This document shows positions 60,286 to 64,000 of a DNA stretch of 64,000 bases, piece after piece. Source of the stretch: Solimonas soli DSM 21787 (GTDB lineage Bacteria; Pseudomonadota; Gammaproteobacteria; Nevskiales; Nevskiaceae); NCBI RefSeq assembly GCF_000474945.1, contig NZ_KI440836.1, positions 1 to 64,000 on the forward strand. Reading direction: 5' to 3'. Each line of letters opens with the position of its first letter. The stretch's first letter is position 1. A program made the translations under genes and the position numbers. The notes below the pieces were generated by a model. That model had not been told where the DNA came from. It saw nothing but the letters and a program-made list of their open reading frames with translations, and searched no databases.

Positions 60286-60315
60286 GCGAAAACGCCAAAG
60301 GCGTTTTCGCTCAAG
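60281..60315. terminator. Perfect palindrome at the end of the ParM-like gene
   Basis: 16-bp perfect stem (CTTGAGCGAAAACGCC and its complement) with an AAA loop, including the stop codon TGA at 60283–60285. It probably ends or protects the mRNA; it has internal TTTT but no trailing U-run. Confidence 0.7.
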
Positions 60316-60462
60316 CCGGGCGGCCAGGGATGGCCGCCCCGGAGTTCAATCAATCGATGCCGTCGCGCCAAGGACGGCATTCCACACTCTCATCAGGAAA
60401 CGCCCGCGTGAAGTCCGGTGGACTTCACGCGCGGTTTCCGCCGCCCGGCCAAGAATGGCCGG
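60316..60462. repeat. Cluster of four further hairpins between the ParM-like and wax-ester synthase genes
   Basis: Hairpins at 60316–60342 (CCGGGCGGCCA/TGGCCGCCCCGG, loop GGGA), 60357–60380 (ATGCCGTC/GACGGCAT), 60396–60438 (12-bp CGCGTGAAGTCC stem plus a 6-bp outer stem) and 60445–60462 (CCGGCCA/TGGCCGG, loop AGAA). Two carry a CAnGGAnG motif. Bases 60463–60545 show nothing else. Confidence 0.75.
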
Positions 60463-60545
60463 ACCGGGGCCCCATCATGTGACGCCGCCTCGCCACGGAC
60501 GGCCGCACTTCTCTCGAATCACGGCGCCGCTTTCACGAGCCTGCC

Positions 60546-61946
60546 CTACCCGCCGTTCTCCAGCCCCAGCGCCGCCTCCAGCTCATCCAGCGCCTCGCCG
60601 GCGTACACCGACAGGCGCTGCATGCTCGGCAGCGTGTCGCGGCAGCCGGTGAAGCCGACATTGAACTGGCCGGCGTAGCTGACCGCGGTGATGTTCAGGG
60701 CCTGGCCGTGCGCGAGCAGCGAGACCGGGTACATCTGCTCCATCTTCGCGCCGTTGAGATACAGCGGACGGTCCGGGCCGGGCACGTTGGATACGGTGAG
60801 ATTGAACATCGGCCGGATGTGCCCGCCGAGACCGGACAGCAGCTGCGCCATGAACGGCGCCATGAACAGCGCGGTGTAGTTGTCGATGTCGGCCTTGTGC
60901 AGCTGCTGCAGATGCTGCTTGGCGTGCTGCGCCGAGTCGTGGATGGCGCGGACGCGTTCGAGCGGATCGGCGATATGGGTGTTGAGCTTGGCGATGATGA
61001 AGCTGATGGCATTGCCGGCGTGCTCGTCGTCGGCCGGGCGCACGGAGACCGGCACGCCGGCGGTCAGCGGCTTGTCCGGCAGCGCGTGGATCTCCAGCAG
61101 GTAGCGGCGGATGGCGCCGGCGCAAAGCTCCAGGAACACGTCGTTGACGGTGACCTCGGCGGCCTTGGCGATGCGCCGCACGCGCTCCAGCGAATAGTGC
61201 TGCGTGGCGAAGCGGCGCTGCCCGGAGACCTTGCCGTTGAGCGCCGAACGCGGGCCGCTGAAAGGCAGCGCCCAGTCCTTGTCCTCGTGCCGCACGGCCT
61301 CGCGCACCAGTTCACCGAAGGCGCGGCTCACGCCCGGCACGGTCCGGAGCTGCGTGCGCACGCCCCGCACCACGCCCTGCAGCGGCGTCGCCACCGGCAT
61401 GTCGCGCTTCTTCGCGCGGCCGCCGCTGCCGGCGCCGACCGCCCAGGGCGGCTGCAGATCGCGCGCGTGGGGGTCCGGCGACAGCATGCGCGCCAGCATG
61501 CGCATGCCGCCGATGCCGTCGACCAGCGAGTGATGCATCTTCACGTACAGCGCGAAGCGACGGTTCTCGAGGCCCTCGATCAGATGGCATTCCCACAGCG
61601 GCCGGCTGAAGTCCATCGCGTTCGAATGCAGGCGCGAGATCAGCACGCCGAGCTCGCGCTCGCCGCCCGGCGCCGGCAGCGCCGAATGACGGAAGTGATA
61701 TTCGAGATCGATCTGCCGATCCTCTTCCCAGGCCGGCAGCGCGAAGCGCAGGCGCGACGCGGCGAGGCGCAGGTTGAACGGATAGGCGAAATCGCGCGTC
61801 GCGCGGAACTTCTCGACCTGTTTCTTGAGGAACTGCGGACCGGCCTTCGGCGGCAGCGAGAAGATCGCCAGGCAGCCGACCTGCATCGGCGTTTCGCGCG
61901 TGTCGACGTACAGCCACGCGGCGTCGAGTGGTTTGAGCAGCTTCAT
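60546..61946 (-). CDS. Wax ester synthase/diacylglycerol acyltransferase
   Basis: 466-residue WS/DGAT that joins acyl-CoA to fatty alcohols or diacylglycerol to form storage lipids. Catalytic HHSLVDG (HHxxxDG), then VTVNDVFLELCAGAIR and NLTVSNVPGP. Length is typical. GGGGGAA ribosome site before ATG 61946. Divergent from an aldehyde dehydrogenase, fitting fatty alcohol/aldehyde metabolism. Confidence 0.92.
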   Translation of the reverse strand: MKLLKPLDAAWLYVDTRETPMQVGCLAIFSLPPKAGPQFLKKQVEKFRATRDFAYPFNLRLAASRLRFALPAWEEDRQIDLEYHFRHSALPAPGGERELGVLISRLHSNAMDFSRPLWECHLIEGLENRRFALYVKMHHSLVDGIGGMRMLARMLSPDPHARDLQPPWAVGAGSGGRAKKRDMPVATPLQGVVRGVRTQLRTVPGVSRAFGELVREAVRHEDKDWALPFSGPRSALNGKVSGQRRFATQHYSLERVRRIAKAAEVTVNDVFLELCAGAIRRYLLEIHALPDKPLTAGVPVSVRPADDEHAGNAISFIIAKLNTHIADPLERVRAIHDSAQHAKQHLQQLHKADIDNYTALFMAPFMAQLLSGLGGHIRPMFNLTVSNVPGPDRPLYLNGAKMEQMYPVSLLAHGQALNITAVSYAGQFNVGFTGCRDTLPSMQRLSVYAGEALDELEAALGLENGG

Positions 61947-62104
61947 CGTTCCCCCGCCAGCGGTGCCCGGATGGGCTTGTGCTTATGCGGCGCAGTGTAG
62001 GGGCGTCGACAGCGGCCCGACAGTGTTCGGCGCTCGCCGCCGCATGGCGCCGCGGCCAAGCGCCGCGGCCGCCGCAGCCAGTCGCCGGGCTCGCGGGGCC
62101 GGCC

Positions 62105-62131
62105 TATACTCGCCAACCAAACGGGCGTTCA
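62105..62131 (+). promoter_or_regulatory. Promoter and operator-like site in the WS/DGAT–ALDH gap
   Basis: -10 TATACT (62105–62110). Eight bases later CAAACGGGCGTTCA (62118–62131) resembles a PsrA/TetR-type site (CAAAC-N4-GTTtg). The 240-base divergent gap shows nothing else. Confidence 0.4.
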
Positions 62132-62185
62132 ATTCGCCCCATGATTATCTCGTTTTCTCGTTCGCGAGCGCAGGAGAGCGCAGCC

Positions 62186-63634
62186 ATGAATACCGTCGTT
62201 TCCTATCTGCCCGGCGCGGCGGGCGCCGCTGCCAACGCCGACATCACGCGCGCCTTCGAAGCCCAGCTGCCGACCGCGCTGCGGCTGCGCACGTCCACGG
62301 CCAAGGAGCGCATCGCCAAGATCCAGCGCCTGCTCGACGCCGTGCTCGCGCATCGCGAGGATTTCTACGCGGCCGGCCATGCCGACTTCAAGAAACCGCC
62401 CGCCGAGGTCGATCTGACCGAGATCCTGCCGGTGGTCGCCGAGGCCAAGCACGCCATGCGCAGCGTGAAGCGCTGGATGAAGCCGGCGCGCGTGTGGCCC
62501 TCGCGCATGACCTTCGGCACCAAGAGCTGGATGCAGTACGAGCCCAAGGGCCGCTGCCTGATCATCTCGCCGTGGAACTACCCGGTGAATCTCACCTTCG
62601 GTCCGCTGGTGTCGGCGATCGCCGCCGGCAACACGGCGATCCTCAAGCCGTCCGAGATGACGCCGAACCTCTCGGCGCTGATGACGAAGATCGTCCGCGA
62701 CCTGTTCCCGGCCGACGAGATCGCCATCTTCGAGGGCGACGCCGCGGTCTCGACCGCGTTGCTCGCCCTCCCCTTCGATCATATCTTCTTCACCGGCTCG
62801 CCGGCGATCGGCAAGGTGGTGATGGCCGCCGCCGCCAGGCATCTGACCTCGGTGACGCTGGAACTCGGCGGCAAGTCGCCGACCGTGGTCGACGCCAGCG
62901 CCGACGTGAAAGCCGCGGCGCGCACGATCATGTGGGGCAAGTACACCAACAACGGCCAGACCTGCATCGCGCCGGACCACATCTACGTGCACGAATCGGT
63001 GAAGGACGCCTTCGTCGCCGAGTGCATCGCCGTGCTCAAGGCCAGTTACGGCGAGACGGCGACGGCGCAGCAGCAGAGCCCGAACCTCGCGCGCGTCGTC
63101 AACCAGCGCCATACGCAGCGCCTCAATGGCCTGCTCGCCGATGCCAGGCAGCGCGGCGCGCGCGTGCTGTTCGGCGGCGACGTGGTCGAGAGCGAATGCT
63201 TCGTCGCGCCGACGCTGATCGACAACATCCCGGCCGACGCCAGGATCCAGAGCGAGGAAATCTTCGGACCGCTGCTGCCGGTCATCGCCTATCGCGATCT
63301 CGACGCCGTCATCGCCGAGATCAACGCCGCACCCAAGCCGCTGGCCCTGTACATCTGGAGCAGGAACGAGGCGAACATCGAGCGCGTGCTCAAGCGCACA
63401 ACGGCCGGCGGCACCTGCATCAACCACGTCGTCATGCAATACGCGCAGGGCAACCTGCCGTTCGGCGGCGTCAACAACTCCGGCATCGGCTCGGCGCACG
63501 GCGTCTTCGGCTTCAAGGCCTTCTCGCACGAACGCGCCGTCGTGCGCACGCGCATCAACATCGCCACGCTGCTGTACCCGCCGTACAGCAGCACCACGCG
63601 GACCATTCTCAAGCTGATGATGAAGACGCAGTAG
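62186..63634 (+). CDS. Aldehyde dehydrogenase, ALDH3 family (coniferyl/fatty-aldehyde type)
   Basis: 482-residue NAD(P)-dependent enzyme. WNYPVNLTFGPLVSAIAAGN (substrate/cofactor region), FFTGSPAIGK, TLELGGKSP (catalytic Glu) and NNGQTCIAPD (catalytic Cys), ending with a hydrophobic/basic tail typical of membrane-leaning long-chain ALDH3. AGGAGA ribosome site before ATG 62186; the frame is open upstream without conservation. Probably oxidises long-chain aldehydes related to wax esters; substrate is inferred. Confidence 0.9.
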   Translation: MNTVVSYLPGAAGAAANADITRAFEAQLPTALRLRTSTAKERIAKIQRLLDAVLAHREDFYAAGHADFKKPPAEVDLTEILPVVAEAKHAMRSVKRWMKPARVWPSRMTFGTKSWMQYEPKGRCLIISPWNYPVNLTFGPLVSAIAAGNTAILKPSEMTPNLSALMTKIVRDLFPADEIAIFEGDAAVSTALLALPFDHIFFTGSPAIGKVVMAAAARHLTSVTLELGGKSPTVVDASADVKAAARTIMWGKYTNNGQTCIAPDHIYVHESVKDAFVAECIAVLKASYGETATAQQQSPNLARVVNQRHTQRLNGLLADARQRGARVLFGGDVVESECFVAPTLIDNIPADARIQSEEIFGPLLPVIAYRDLDAVIAEINAAPKPLALYIWSRNEANIERVLKRTTAGGTCINHVVMQYAQGNLPFGGVNNSGIGSAHGVFGFKAFSHERAVVRTRINIATLLYPPYSSTTRTILKLMMKTQ

Positions 63635-63654
63635 TCCCGCGCCACGTGATTCCG

Positions 63655-63678
63655 GGCCGGCCTCGTGCCGGCCTTTTT
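63655..63678 (+). terminator. Terminator of the aldehyde dehydrogenase gene
   Basis: 7-bp stem GGCCGGC/GCCGGCC followed by TTTTT, 21 bases after the stop. Confidence 0.85.
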
Positions 63679-63740
63679 CGTGGGCCGCGCTATAGTCGCG
63701 CGCAGCGATCGATTTCAATAAGAAGCCGGAGGAGAAGACC

Positions 63741-64000
63741 ATGAGCAAGGCGCGCTATGCCCTCGCCACCAGCCTGTTGCTGCTCGCCGCGTGCGGCGGT
63801 GGCGGTGGTGGTGGCAACGACGACGACAACGGCGGCAAACAGTACCAGGCCACCGTCACCCGCACCTCGATGGGCGTGCCGCACATCCAGGCCAAGGACT
63901 ACGCCAGCCTCGGCTACGGTTACGGCTACGCCTTCGCCGAAGACAACCTCTGCACGATGCTCGAGGACTACGTGACGATTCGCGGCGAGCGCGCCCAGTA
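63741..64000 (+). CDS. Penicillin-acylase-family lipoprotein (5' part)
   Basis: First 86 codons. Signal peptide with lipobox LLAAC (Cys18), seven Gly, then TRTSMGVPHIQAKDYASLG and YGYAFAEDNLC, the opening of the Ntn-hydrolase penicillin/acyl-homoserine-lactone acylase family. The catalytic Ser after autoprocessing lies beyond the window. GGAGGAG ribosome site and TATAGT -10 upstream. Surface anchoring of such an acylase by a lipid is somewhat unusual. Substrate cannot be told. Confidence 0.85.
   Translation, partial: MSKARYALATSLLLLAACGGGGGGGNDDDNGGKQYQATVTRTSMGVPHIQAKDYASLGYGYGYAFAEDNLCTMLEDYVTIRGERAQ

Overview
This 64-kb window is a GC-rich piece of bacterial chromosome that is mostly housekeeping genes. 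Gene order points to Gammaproteobacteria. The order rrn–tyrS–M23 peptidase–anmK–erpA–bactofilin–argC, the set yibN–grxC–secB–gpsA, envC–ctpA–yibQ, dapF–DUF484–xerC with hslVU nearby, ampD–ampE, hrpB, hemJ and bfr/bfd all fit that class. Composition plus a wax-ester synthase next to a long-chain-type aldehyde dehydrogenase suggests a lineage near Nevskiales/Xanthomonadales. That placement is inference; the 16S gene in the window would settle it. I see no prophage, insertion sequence, CRISPR array or plasmid backbone.

Layout. 1–1.7 kb: tRNA-Tyr, tRNA-Gly, tRNA-Thr and tuf in one minus-strand operon. 1.7–7.1 kb: purD, a glycine-zipper lipoprotein, a Ser/Thr kinase fused to a cyclic-nucleotide-binding domain, and two alpha/beta hydrolases. 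7.1–11.3 kb: an M61 peptidase, plsY, birA and coaX as a tightly packed plus-strand operon. 11.3–14.2 kb: an isolated TadE/TadE/TadG trio. 14.4–16.9 kb: hrpB. 17–22.7 kb: a complete minus-strand rRNA operon (16S, tRNA-Ile, tRNA-Ala, 23S, 5S) with recognisable promoter, boxA elements and terminator. 22.7–30.7 kb: tyrS, M23 peptidase, anmK, erpA, bactofilin, argC, hemJ, bfr and bfd. 30.8–35.9 kb: rppH, a HAD phosphatase, an inositol-monophosphatase-family enzyme, a cobalamin adenosyltransferase, a BtuF-like protein, ampE and ampD. 36–41 kb: an M16 peptidase, small proteins, trmL and an unfamiliar acidic lipoprotein. 41–47 kb: gpsA, secB, grxC and rhodanese facing envC, ctpA and yibQ. 47–53 kb: ubiB, ubiJ and ubiE facing a PAS/GGDEF/EAL protein. 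53–59 kb: DUF971, hslU, hslV, a Cys-rich lipoprotein, xerC, DUF484 and dapF. 59–64 kb: a VOC protein, a ParM-like actin, wax-ester synthase, aldehyde dehydrogenase and the start of a penicillin-acylase-family lipoprotein.

Most modules concern translation (tuf, tRNAs, rrn, tyrS, trmL), envelope and peptidoglycan turnover (M23, anmK, ampD/E, envC, ctpA, bactofilin), ubiquinone synthesis (ubiB/J/E), iron and Fe–S handling (erpA, bfr, bfd) and cofactors (birA, coaX, cobalamin genes).

The least explained parts are small. First, a 134-bp tandem duplication has copied the gpsA start region and created two mini-ORFs whose stops overlap the next start. Second, a run of five hairpins, some carrying CsrA-like CAnGGAnG motifs, lies just after an orphan ParM-like actin gene. 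Third, direct repeats on an exact 11-bp grid sit directly upstream of a promoter for a Cys-rich lipoprotein. Fourth, several genes have a -10-like hexamer exactly 6 nt before their ATG, which suggests leaderless transcripts.
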